Source of the DNA: Chlamydiales bacterium
Lineage (GTDB): Bacteria > Chlamydiota > Chlamydiia > Chlamydiales > Simkaniaceae
Assembly: GCA_024233395.1 (NCBI GenBank)
Contig: JACKPR010000004.1
Location: 1 to 64,000, forward strand
Length of the DNA stretch: 64,000 nt
Direction of reading: 5' to 3'
This document shows positions 52,136-60,087 of this stretch, piece by piece (position 1 is the first letter of the stretch; each line of letters starts with the position of its first letter). The notes beneath the pieces were generated by a model. The model did no database searches, had not been told where the DNA came from, and was given only the letters and a program-made list of their open reading frames with translations. Position numbers and translations under genes: made by a program.

Positions 52136-52250
52136 GCCTCCGATGAAGTGAGACCAAAATGGGCTCACGAAGCAGAACAACGGAGAAGTTTTCATAGAAA
52201 GGATTAAAACAACTGTGAGAATTTGACGACACTATCTAAGAATCGACTGA
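52136..52250. repeat. Degenerate dispersed repeat, family 5
   Basis: Contains GTGAGACCAAAATGGGCTCAC, a hairpin, followed by GAAGCAGAACAACGG and GAAGTTTTCAT, parallel to 32536-32600. It lies between the convergent TMEM14 and superoxide dismutase genes and may serve as a transcription end. Confidence 0.45.
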
Positions 52251-52255
52251 AACTT

Positions 52256-52900
52256 TTATTTGGATAGGTTGAAACGTTTCTGGACAATATCCCAATTGAT
52301 ATTTTGATAAAATGCATCGATGTATCCTCCTCTATCTAACCCATATTCGGTAATATAAGCATGCTCCCATACATCCATTACAAGAAGAGGCTTTCCACCT
52401 GATAAATGATTAATATTATGTTCATCAATCCAAACATTATGGAGGATTCCATTTGTAGGGTCTTGATATAAAATGACCCATCCAATCCCCCGTATCATCC
52501 CTGTTGCTAAAAAATCTTTGCGCCAATTTTCAAAAGAACCAAAGTCTTGAACAATTTTCTGATAAAGGACACTTTTTGATGAAAGCTCTTTCTGTTTCCC
52601 AAGATTTTCAAAATAAAGTTCATGAAGAACCATTCCATCATATTCCCAACCAAACCGTCTTTTGAGTGCTCCATAAGCAATAGTTCGATCGTCCCCTTTA
52701 TTTCTCATCTCCGCTAAGGTGTCCTCAAGAGCATTAGAATTTTTCACATATCCTTGATATAGAGTGAAATGCATCTTTAAAAGAGAAGGGTTTATCCCCT
52801 CTAGCTTCCCCAAAAGATACGAGTAATCTTTTGCTTGATAGGGACCACCCAAAAGGGGGGAAATTAAAAAAATAAGTATAATGTAAAGATATTTTTTCAT
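52256..52900 (-). CDS. Exported Fe/Mn superoxide dismutase
   Basis: 214 residues with a signal peptide (KKYLYIILIFLISPLLGG). Metal ligands are visible as the His in LLKMHFTLYQGYVKN, the His in YDGMVLHELYFENL and the Asp and His in LVMDVWEHAYITEYG. Fe/Mn enzymes are usually cytoplasmic; export suggests defence against external superoxide such as the host oxidative burst. The N-terminal ligand region has one His instead of the common HHxxHH cluster, as in a recognised subgroup. The stop lies in a segment reading AACCTATCC-like in this strand. Confidence 0.9.
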   Translation of the reverse strand: MKKYLYIILIFLISPLLGGPYQAKDYSYLLGKLEGINPSLLKMHFTLYQGYVKNSNALEDTLAEMRNKGDDRTIAYGALKRRFGWEYDGMVLHELYFENLGKQKELSSKSVLYQKIVQDFGSFENWRKDFLATGMIRGIGWVILYQDPTNGILHNVWIDEHNINHLSGGKPLLVMDVWEHAYITEYGLDRGGYIDAFYQNINWDIVQKRFNLSK

Positions 52901-53076
52901 TCTTTAAAAATAGATTAAAGAAATTTTTTTTCATAGTTAAAATTTTAATTGATTAATTAATATAATAATAAAAAATTAATTATTATATTGTTGTAATTAA
53001 GTGATTTATTAAAATTATTTTTTTTGTTATAATATATTACATAAAATAAATCTAATAGGTGAAAAAAGGGATTCTT
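52901..53076 (+). promoter_or_regulatory. AT-rich promoter region of the Inc-like gene
   Basis: Almost only A/T. A perfect TATAAT lies at 53028-53033 in TTTGTTATAATA, 43 nt before the preferred GTG start. Composition and the TGTTATAATA core resemble the promoter region before the 1563-residue gene (9454-9459). No good -35 box was found. Confidence 0.5.
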
Positions 53077-54489
53077 GTGGAAGATTGCTTACGTTCATTT
53101 CATTTTATGATTCCTGGGTATCGCCCTGAGCCTTGGGTAAATCCCAACCCTGAACGCATCAACCCTTACGAAGGAAGTGCTGTCTCAAATTATCCTGGCG
53201 GTACAAACGTCTTTTATATCCCTTCAGATGTCTATTATACGGGAAAAGCCTTAGTTGAATCGATCAAACATGGGGACAACGAAGAAATCCTTGATGCTTC
53301 AACACGCCTTTTCGGAATTCCAGCTAACGCTATCAGTACAGGAGGTACTATTGCGAGTTATGGAAAAGTTTTGGGATTAATTGGTCATCTTCCGTGGTAT
53401 CTAACACCTATCACAATCATTGCTGGATTGATTCTGTGTGTTGTAGAAGGTCTTGTTGACATTTTCTCCCTAGTTAGACAAAACCACTTTGAGTCTAAGT
53501 TCGACTTTGAACTTCTTTCACACCTTCGAAATATCGTTGTGGATGTGGAACCAAACAAAACAATGGAAGCAATTAAAGGGATCACCAAGATGGTCAATGA
53601 AGATCCCTCTGCTTTTGAATCCCTAGTTGGGAAAGAACAAGCAGAAATTATTAAGAAGCTTTTAAACGAAATCCATCATAAGGTTGAAGAGAATCCAGAA
53701 TTATTACCTACCATTGTAAGTCACTATCGGCCAGCTCTTGAAGAGGTGGCTACACAACTCCTTGTTGAAAACTTAGAAAAAATTAAACATGACTACCTTT
53801 TAATTACTGAATATGAAAAAGAGCAGATTGAAGAAGATGTCCGACAGAAAAACCCTGAGTTAAGTGAAAAAGAGCTATTAGAACTTCAAAAGAGTGAGCT
53901 TGAAATCGCTTCAACGATTAAAAAGAAAAAATTGGCACGGCGTGTACGCCCTTGGATGGTTGAAGAAGCCAATAAAACAATTAACCCCCTTTTAGAAGGA
54001 ATTGCCAACGGTGAGACAGAGGCTATCCATGAAGGGCTAAAGTTTGTCGATGATATGCATACACAATCGAAAAAGAAGAAACTTGCCCATATCTTAGGGA
54101 TTATTGCTCTTGTTGTCGCAGCAGCATCTTTAATTGCCTTAGCTGTGACTTGCCCTGCCGCTATCCCCTATATTCTCGCTGGGGTTGCGATGACCTTTGC
54201 CCTAGCACGTGCTGGAGTTTTTGCTGGAACGCTCGAATCTAGAGGATGGACTTTTGAGCCAAAAAAGATTCTCCCTGACTGGATCCGAAAAAGAATTTTT
54301 TCCGATCCTGGGCCAGATGTTCCAGAGATCAAACACACATATCAAAGAGTCCTGGTCCCACAAGAACAACGTGAGTGGATTGAACTCTTGCATAAGAGAC
54401 AGTTAGATCTTCAAAAACAAGGGTTTGAATCCTTTAGAGATACAGAATTCGCTAATCCTTTTAATCCTGCGCGTCGGCTATTCGTTTGA
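53077..54489 (+). CDS. Candidate inclusion-membrane (Inc-like) protein
   Basis: 470 residues from the GTG at 53077, which has AAAAAAGGG 6 nt upstream; the GTG at 53059 gives six more residues and is the alternative. Two hydrophobic regions: about 106-136 (HLPWYLTPITIIAGLILCVVEGLVDIFSLV) and a bilobed pair at about 340-385 (LAHILGIIALVVAAASLIALAVTC, then AIPYILAGVAMTFALARAGVF) with a short turn, the arrangement typical of chlamydial Inc proteins. Between them lies a long charged helical region with coiled-coil character. No signal peptide, consistent with type III export. The Inc label is inferred from topology only. Confidence 0.65.
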   Translation: MEDCLRSFHFMIPGYRPEPWVNPNPERINPYEGSAVSNYPGGTNVFYIPSDVYYTGKALVESIKHGDNEEILDASTRLFGIPANAISTGGTIASYGKVLGLIGHLPWYLTPITIIAGLILCVVEGLVDIFSLVRQNHFESKFDFELLSHLRNIVVDVEPNKTMEAIKGITKMVNEDPSAFESLVGKEQAEIIKKLLNEIHHKVEENPELLPTIVSHYRPALEEVATQLLVENLEKIKHDYLLITEYEKEQIEEDVRQKNPELSEKELLELQKSELEIASTIKKKKLARRVRPWMVEEANKTINPLLEGIANGETEAIHEGLKFVDDMHTQSKKKKLAHILGIIALVVAAASLIALAVTCPAAIPYILAGVAMTFALARAGVFAGTLESRGWTFEPKKILPDWIRKRIFSDPGPDVPEIKHTYQRVLVPQEQREWIELLHKRQLDLQKQGFESFRDTEFANPFNPARRLFV

Positions 54490-55231
54490 TCCCTTGCATA
54501 ATTCCATAGCGTACTCCATACTTTTCGAGTTCTTCTATTCCTGCAATGGTTGAGCCTCCAGGCGAACAGATCTGATAACGGAGTTTTTGTGTAGTGTTTC
54601 CATTCATCCTAAGAAGGGCGATCGATCCCTCTAAAGTTTTAAGGATAAATTCTTGAGCTAGATCCGCTTTAATTCCCATACTAATGCCTGCTTCAACCAT
54701 TCCTTCAATCATCAAATAGATCAATGCAGGATTTGAAGCAGCAAGGGCTGTGAAAGCATTCATATGAGGCTCGTCAATCCAAGCCCGACTTCCCATTCCT
54801 TCTAAGATTGCATTCACCTGCTCTTTTCTTTTTTGATCTATACTAGGTTCATCAGCGATTCCTATTACCCCCTTTCTCGATAGAAGAAGAAGACTCGGCA
54901 TTACTCGAAATGGAATCCCATTGGAAAAGTTTTCCCGAAGAACTTCTAAAGAGATCCCTCCTAAAACACTAAGCAATAGAGTTTCTTTACCCATCAGAGG
55001 ATCTAGATCTTCAGCAACGACTTCTAAGTGCTTAGGCTTAACAGCAATAATAATTGCTTCAGAAAAATCAGCTAGCTCTTCTAAAGTTTTACAGTGCTTC
55101 CCACCTACTTCTTTTGCAAAAGATCCTAGCTTCTCTTGACTCCGACTAAAAAGAGCTATCTCATGATTTTCCTTAATAATGCGAGCCATGGCTTTTCCCA
55201 TCACTCCTAAGCCAACAATCCCAACTTTCAT
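54461..55231 (-). CDS. proC: Pyrroline-5-carboxylate reductase
   Basis: 256 residues from ATG 55231 (AAGGAATTGGAG upstream); earlier in-frame codons run into an inverted-repeat element. Reduces pyrroline-5-carboxylate to proline with NAD(P)H. VGIVGLGVMGKAMARII is the dinucleotide loop; AIIIAVKPKHLEVV, FRVMPS and the C-terminal QICSPGGSTIAGIEELEKYGVR are family hallmarks. Its 3' end overlaps the convergent Inc-like gene by 29 nt. Confidence 0.93.
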   Translation of the reverse strand: MKVGIVGLGVMGKAMARIIKENHEIALFSRSQEKLGSFAKEVGGKHCKTLEELADFSEAIIIAVKPKHLEVVAEDLDPLMGKETLLLSVLGGISLEVLRENFSNGIPFRVMPSLLLLSRKGVIGIADEPSIDQKRKEQVNAILEGMGSRAWIDEPHMNAFTALAASNPALIYLMIEGMVEAGISMGIKADLAQEFILKTLEGSIALLRMNGNTTQKLRYQICSPGGSTIAGIEELEKYGVRYGIMQGIKRIADAQD

Positions 55232-55264
55232 CTCCAATTCCTTGCGTTGAATGATCCGTCTTGT

Positions 55265-55427
55265 TATACACATCATGTTTCTAAATTGGCTTTTGTCTGC
55301 GTCGACATAAGCCTCAAAATTCTTGTTCTCACTTGCACCATTGCCTCTGGGCAATGGTCACTCTCTCCGAGCAAAAATTTTGAGGGTCTCCTTGACAAAC
55401 TTCCAGTTTTGAAACATGATGTGTATA
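55265..55427. mobile_element. MITE-like element, family 2 (reverse of 17681-17843)
   Basis: Ends TATACACATCATGTTT and GAAACATGATGTGTATA are inverted repeats bordered by TA. Interior CATTGCCTCTGGGCAATGGTC and CTCAAAATTCTTGTTCTCAC match the complement of the 17681 copy. It lies between the divergent proC and PAP2 genes and gives rise to a false N-terminal extension of the PAP2 ORF. Confidence 0.85.
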
Positions 55428-55441
55428 AATTTCAATGTTCT

Positions 55442-56044
55442 ATGGATAACATTAATAGCGGACACCCTTTTCGAAAAGCATTTTTTTTAATTTTTCTATC
55501 AGTTCTCTCCTATGTATTTCTAGATCGCGAGCTTCTCCCTCTGATAGGAAAGCCCCCTTTTCCTCTCTGGAAAGTCTTTTCCTTTTTAATCTATCCCCCA
55601 CTCCACCTAGTCTTCTGGGCGGGAGCCTTCATTATCGCACGAACGAAGCAAAACCATTGGACTCTACCCCTTTTTGAAATCACAGTTAGCCAATGCCTCT
55701 CCATTGCATTTGCTAGAGTTTTTAAAATTCTATTTGGAAGGGCCCGTCCCGAAATTTTTCTAAAAAAAGGGATCTATGGGTTTCATGGTTTAGAATGGAA
55801 TCATCACTACCATTCCTTTCCTTCAGGGCACACCTTGACAGCCTTTACTCTGGCGACCTCTCTCTCTTATATTTTTCCAAGATTTCGGGTCCTTTTTTAC
55901 TCTTTAGCCACTTTATTATCGTTGAGTCGCCCTCTTCTTTTAGATCATTATTTAAGCGATGTGATCGCTACAGCATCCATTGGGATAATCATTGCAAGTA
56001 TTGTCCACATTATGACAAGGAGAATTCATTATGAGACAACCTGA
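55442..56044 (+). CDS. PAP2-family membrane phosphatase
   Basis: 200 residues from ATG 55442; the longer frame reads through the inverted-repeat element and is rejected. Five or six helices and the full three-part signature: KILFGRARP, HSFPSGHT and SRPLLLDHYLSD. Such enzymes remove phosphate from lipids such as phosphatidic acid or undecaprenyl diphosphate. Overlaps the nitroreductase gene by 14 nt. Its upstream region is the element itself. Confidence 0.9.
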   Translation: MDNINSGHPFRKAFFLIFLSVLSYVFLDRELLPLIGKPPFPLWKVFSFLIYPPLHLVFWAGAFIIARTKQNHWTLPLFEITVSQCLSIAFARVFKILFGRARPEIFLKKGIYGFHGLEWNHHYHSFPSGHTLTAFTLATSLSYIFPRFRVLFYSLATLLSLSRPLLLDHYLSDVIATASIGIIIASIVHIMTRRIHYETT

Positions 56045-56597
56045 CTATCCAATACAGCCTCTAATTTTGAATCGTTGGTCTCCACGAGCCATGTCTGGAG
56101 AAATCATAGAAGATGAGGAACTGATGTCTCTTTTTGAAGCCGCTAGATGGGCCCCCTCAGCTTATAATGCGCAGCCCTGGCGGTTTATCTTTGCTAAAAG
56201 AGAAACAAAGCATTGGAAGCCTTTATTTGAGCTTCTCATCGAATTTAATCAATCTTGGGCAAAAGATGCTTCCGCCTTAGCATTGATCATTTCACATAAG
56301 GTTTTTGAACATAATGGAAAACCCTCTGATACTCATAGTTTTGATACAGGTGCTGCTTGGGAAAATCTTGCACTAGAAGGCTCTGCTCGCGGCTTAGTGA
56401 TTCATGGAATGCAAGGATTTGATTATGTAAAAGCTAAAACGGTTTGCAATATTCCTGAAGACTTCCAAGTAGAAGCGATGATTGCTATTGGAAAGCCTGG
56501 AAAAAAAGAGAACCTTTCACCAGAAGCTCAAAAAAGAGAAGCTCCGTCAACGCGTAAGCCCTTAAGTGAACTTGTAATGGAAGGGAAATATCAATAA
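56031..56597 (+). CDS. Nitroreductase-family protein
   Basis: 188 residues. RWSPRAMSGEIIEDEELMSLFEAARWAPSAYNAQPWRFIFA is the FMN-binding start of the family; TGAAWENLALEGSARGLVIHGMQGF and AMIAIGKPGKKENL complete it. Uses FMN and NAD(P)H; the physiological substrate is unknown. Coupled with the PAP2 gene by overlap. Confidence 0.9.
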   Translation: MRQPDYPIQPLILNRWSPRAMSGEIIEDEELMSLFEAARWAPSAYNAQPWRFIFAKRETKHWKPLFELLIEFNQSWAKDASALALIISHKVFEHNGKPSDTHSFDTGAAWENLALEGSARGLVIHGMQGFDYVKAKTVCNIPEDFQVEAMIAIGKPGKKENLSPEAQKREAPSTRKPLSELVMEGKYQ

Positions 56598-56628
56598 AAA
56601 AGCTGGACAAGATTAACCTGCCCAGCTT
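56595..56628 (-). terminator. Rho-independent terminator of the Hc2-like gene
   Basis: Read on the minus strand, AAGCTGG (56628-56622) pairs with CCAGCTT (56606-56600) and is followed by a T run at 56600-56595. It ends transcription of 56655-56999; the stem may also serve the convergent nitroreductase gene. Confidence 0.8.
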
Positions 56629-56654
56629 ATGAAGGATACTAACGTAGTTATTAA

Positions 56655-56999
56655 CTACTTAGCAGCTTTTCTTCTGCGTCTTCTTCTGCGAACAGGCTTA
56701 GCAGCTGCTGTTGTAGCAGTAGTTTTACGCTTTCTGCGACGAGTGGTTTTCTTCGCAGCTTTTTTAGCAGTAGACTTACGCTTTCTTCGGCGAGTAGTCT
56801 TCTTTGCAGCTGTTTTAGCAGTAGACTTACGTTTTCTGCGGCGAGTGGTTTTCTTCGCAGCTTTTTTAGCTGTTTTTCTGCGTCGAGTTGTTCTCTTAGC
56901 TGCTTTACGCTTAGTCGTTTTTCTAGCAGTTTTTCTTCGGCGAGTGGTTTTCTTTGCAGAAGAAACTGCTTTTTTTCTTCTTCGTCTTTTAGCAGGCAT
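56655..56999 (-). CDS. hctB: Histone H1-like nucleoid protein Hc2
   Basis: 114 residues composed almost entirely of Lys, Arg, Ala and Thr. The core is a repeated unit of about 19-20 residues, KKTTRRRKRKSTAKKAA, three or four times in tandem, preceded by more irregular basic stretches. This is the hallmark of chlamydial Hc2, which compacts the chromosome when reticulate bodies become elementary bodies. Its length varies between strains because of repeat changes. AT-rich upstream region of over 350 bp and a terminator suggest a monocistronic, probably late-expressed gene. Confidence 0.9.
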   Translation of the reverse strand: MPAKRRRRKKAVSSAKKTTRRRKTARKTTKRKAAKRTTRRRKTAKKAAKKTTRRRKRKSTAKTAAKKTTRRRKRKSTAKKAAKKTTRRRKRKTTATTAAAKPVRRRRRRRKAAK

Positions 57000-57356
57000 G
57001 TTTTGTGCTCCTTAGTTGGAATTCCTTTAAAACTCATGGTTCGGAAGCTCGAAGTAATAAATATGCTTCAAAACCTTAATATGTCCTACAATCTTTAATA
57101 TACATTTTTTATAATAAAAAATAAAAAAGTTTTTTATAATTAACTAAATCGAAAGAAATCTTAATTATTAAATAATAGTTCAGGCGATATCCTGGGCTTG
57201 ATTTGATCAAATAAAAAAAATTAAAAAAAATTTCTGAAATTAGAAAAATTATTAAAAAAAATAGCTTTATTAAAAAAAATAATAGTAAATTGCAATTAGT
57301 TAAAAATTAAAGCTTTAGAAAACCAAACAAAATGGAATTGTTTTAGATAGAATAGC
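57000..57356. promoter_or_regulatory. AT-rich non-coding region upstream of hctB
   Basis: About 350 bp without a credible gene, rich in A/T with long A and T runs. A short hairpin CAGG-CGATAT-CCTG lies near 57182. It holds the hctB promoter, but no box could be set with confidence. Confidence 0.5.
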
Positions 57357-57500
57357 TTATGATGTTTTAGAAAATGCTAAAGTTGGAGTACGACGAACAG
57401 CATGGCGCCTTACATTTGTAAAATAACGACGTCTTTTTGCTTTGAATTTGTCGATTAAAGGATTTTTCATAGTAGGTTTGATATTTTTCTTCTTGATCAT
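57357..57500 (-). CDS. Small basic protein
   Basis: 47 residues from the ATG at 57500 with AAGAGAG just upstream; the frame remains open to 57563 but without a good start signal. About one third of the residues are Lys or Arg (IKKKNIKPTMKNPLIDKFKAKRRRYFTNVRRHAVRRT). I do not recognise a family. The composition suggests nucleic-acid or ribosome binding, which is inference only. Confidence 0.5.
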   Translation of the reverse strand: MIKKKNIKPTMKNPLIDKFKAKRRRYFTNVRRHAVRRTPTLAFSKTS

Positions 57501-57688
57501 TTGCTCTCTTTTTATTTTTTTACCCAAATTCCTACTTAAGAGGCTGAAGGTTTTTTCTCCCACCCACCTCTGGGAAAAAGAAAAAATTATGTAGCCACGC
57601 TTAGGTAGCAGTTTGGAATTTAAGTCAGTAACTCCTGTATATTTATTGAAATAATAAAATAAAACAACTTTTTATAATCCTCTTATAA

Positions 57689-59590
57689 TCAATACCTACT
57701 ATCAAACTCTTCTTGTTTATCCTCCCACTGATTGAGGATTTTTTCACGGTGTTTTTCAAGTCTATCTTTCTGATTCAAAATCTCTTGTAGTTTATTTGGA
57801 GGTGTTTCATCATAAAAGTTCGGAGCCGAAAGAATAAGATGTATCTCCTCAATTTCCTTTTCACTTCTTTCAATTTCTCTTTCTAGATTTTCAATTTCGC
57901 GTTTTAGACGATTTCTCTCTTTTCGCTCCTCTTTTCTTTCAGAAATCTTCTTTTTCCCTTTTTCTGATTTGATCGAAACTTGGTCAAGATAGTCTTTCTC
58001 GTGTTTTTCAACAAATTCTTCATACCCCCCATTAAAATCATTGATCCCTATAGGGAGAATCTCAATGATTCGATTTGCAACTTCAGAGATAAAATAGCGA
58101 TTATGGCTCACAATAATGAGTGTTCCTTCATACTCTTTTAACCCTTTAACCAATGCATCTACGCTTTCCATGTCGAGATGATTTGTAGGCTCATCCAAAA
58201 TCAAAATATTTTGATCTGATAGCATGATCCTAGCAAAAACAAGACGAGCCGCTTCACCTCCACTTAAAGAACGGACCTTTTTATGGATATCTTGTTCATC
58301 AAAGAGCATTTTTCCTAAAGTTTGTCGCACTTTTTGTTCTGGAATTTCTTTTGATACTCCTGTAAGCCAATCATATAACGTCAATTCATCTGAAAGGGTT
58401 CGATGAAAATCTTGTGGAAAGTAACTCCACTTAGTATGAGGTCCCCATCGATAGCTTCCCTGATCCGCTTCCAAGTGATCTGTTAATATTTCCAGCAATG
58501 TCGATTTCCCCATTCCATTCGGACCAACGATCGCGATCTTCTCTTGTTTGAGGACCTCAAATGAAATTCCTTTAAGAACAGAATGCTCTCCGAAAGCTTT
58601 ATCGATATTTTTCATCGTTAGAGCTTGCCTTCCTGAAGGGCGATGGATAGGAAAGTGAAAGTGGGGATACTGGCGAGAAGAGGGAAAAATCTGATATCCC
58701 TTTTCCTCCTCTTCGAGTTTTTCGATCATTCTTTCTCGCGCACTCGCTTGCCTTGCTTTAGATGCTTTTGCCTTAAACCGGTCAATAAACCGTTGCATAT
58801 CTTTTTTTCGTTTAGCAAGTGACTCTAATTGAGCTTCTTTGAAAACCACTTCCTTTTTCTTCTCATCTAAAAAATGATCAAAATTCCCAACATAACGACG
58901 CATTTCTCCATAGTCGATATCAATAATTTCCTGGCAGACTTGGTTGAGAAAAAAACGATCATGAGAGCTGAGAATAAGAGTTCCAGGATAGTCACAAAGA
59001 TATCTTTCAAGCCACCTTATTGAGAAAATATCAAGATAATTCGTTGGTTCATCTAAGAGAAGAATCTCAGGTTCAATATATAGAACTTGAGAGAGGAGAA
59101 CACGGAGCTTATATCCTCCGGAAAGAGTATTGAGTTTGTCCTTATGTCTTTTTGGATCTATTCCCAATCCACTAAGAAGTTGTGCTGCACGGGACTCCGC
59201 GCGATATCCCCCTTTACGAGTAATCAACTCTTCGATTTCACTCAAAGACTCAATTTCTGAGGAAGTCATCTCTCCTTTTTTTAAAAGTTTCTCTTTCTTT
59301 TCCAAAGCCTTCCAAAGTTCGTTGTCTCCCATGAGAACAATGTCTAAAATTTTCTTATTTCCAAAGCGGAAATAATCCTGATCTAAAATCCCCACTTTAG
59401 CATCCTTTGGAATCTGGACAATTCCTGAAGTCGGGGGTTGCTTTCCTTTCAATATTTTTAAAAAGGTTGTCTTTCCTGCCCCATTGGCACCAACAAGGCC
59501 ATAACGCCTCCGAGCATGGAAATGCAAGGTCACATCTTGAAAAAGGACCCTATCTCCATAAATCATTGTAAGTTTATCGGTAGAAAACAC
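57689..59590 (-). CDS. ABC-F family ATPase (Uup/EttA-like)
   Basis: 633 residues from the GTG at 59590 (AAGGA six bases upstream), giving the usual start FSTDKLTMIYGDRVLFQDV; the longer frame to 59650 lacks a ribosome site. Two ATPase domains without membrane segments: P-loops GANGAGKTT and GPNGMGKST, signatures LSGGYKLRVLLSQ and LSGGEAARLVFAR, Walker B LLLDEPTNYLD and LILDEPTNHLD. The linker and a C-terminal coiled coil (about 545-630) are as in Uup. ABC-F proteins act on the ribosome or on DNA processing. Divergent from the glutaredoxin gene. Confidence 0.93.
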   Translation of the reverse strand: MFSTDKLTMIYGDRVLFQDVTLHFHARRRYGLVGANGAGKTTFLKILKGKQPPTSGIVQIPKDAKVGILDQDYFRFGNKKILDIVLMGDNELWKALEKKEKLLKKGEMTSSEIESLSEIEELITRKGGYRAESRAAQLLSGLGIDPKRHKDKLNTLSGGYKLRVLLSQVLYIEPEILLLDEPTNYLDIFSIRWLERYLCDYPGTLILSSHDRFFLNQVCQEIIDIDYGEMRRYVGNFDHFLDEKKKEVVFKEAQLESLAKRKKDMQRFIDRFKAKASKARQASARERMIEKLEEEEKGYQIFPSSRQYPHFHFPIHRPSGRQALTMKNIDKAFGEHSVLKGISFEVLKQEKIAIVGPNGMGKSTLLEILTDHLEADQGSYRWGPHTKWSYFPQDFHRTLSDELTLYDWLTGVSKEIPEQKVRQTLGKMLFDEQDIHKKVRSLSGGEAARLVFARIMLSDQNILILDEPTNHLDMESVDALVKGLKEYEGTLIIVSHNRYFISEVANRIIEILPIGINDFNGGYEEFVEKHEKDYLDQVSIKSEKGKKKISERKEERKERNRLKREIENLEREIERSEKEIEEIHLILSAPNFYDETPPNKLQEILNQKDRLEKHREKILNQWEDKQEEFDSRY

Positions 59591-59666
59591 TGAATTTCCT
59601 TTACTTATACTGCGAAAAATTATATGTCTTAATGTCTTAGATCGCATCAAAAAGTTTTAGGTCCCA

Positions 59667-59924
59667 ATGGAAGAAGAGCAAAAGCCTATCCTTGTATTGT
59701 ATTACAATCCTCATTGCCCCTACTGTCAAAAAGTCTTGGATTTCCTCAAGTCAATGGGGAAAGAGATTCCTTTAAAAAATGTGGAAAATGATGCGAAAGC
59801 CAAAGAGGAACTTCTCCATCTTGGGGGGAAAACGCAAGTTCCTTGCTTATTTATTGATGGAAAGCCTCTCTACGAGTCAGCAGATATTATTGATTGGCTC
59901 GAACAGAAAAAGGATATTTTATAA
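59667..59924 (+). CDS. Glutaredoxin
   Basis: 85 residues. Redox motif CPYC in YYNPHCPYCQKVLDFL, then the cis-Pro TQVPCLFIDGKPLYESADIIDWL. A dithiol glutaredoxin reducing disulphides with glutathione or a related thiol. Divergent from the ABC-F gene. Confidence 0.92.
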   Translation: MEEEQKPILVLYYNPHCPYCQKVLDFLKSMGKEIPLKNVENDAKAKEELLHLGGKTQVPCLFIDGKPLYESADIIDWLEQKKDIL

Positions 59925-60087
59925 TGAACCTATCTCAATCTTCTAAATCTCAGATTTTTCCTTCTTTTCCCAGAAGCTTTCGTTTCCTTTCTTGCCCTAC
60001 TTTCTTAAGTATGTGCATCAAAAGGAAGCAAAAGCTTTTGAGAAAACCTTTCAAAAATCGATTAATTTATAATAGTGGGATAAGTTT

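Noticed and set aside
54461..55354. Longer proC reading frame up to 55354
   Set aside because: The additional residues are translated from an inverted-repeat element; ATG 55231 with GGAG fits the family start.
55247..55441. N-terminal extension of the PAP2 protein
   Set aside because: The extension is encoded by the family 2 inverted-repeat element and has no ribosome site; the family core begins after 55442.
56629..57015. Plus-strand ORF with LRRVVFFAA repeats, and the minus-strand frame at 56651-57037
   Set aside because: Both are shadows of the repetitive Hc2 coding sequence; repeats in one frame create open frames in the others.
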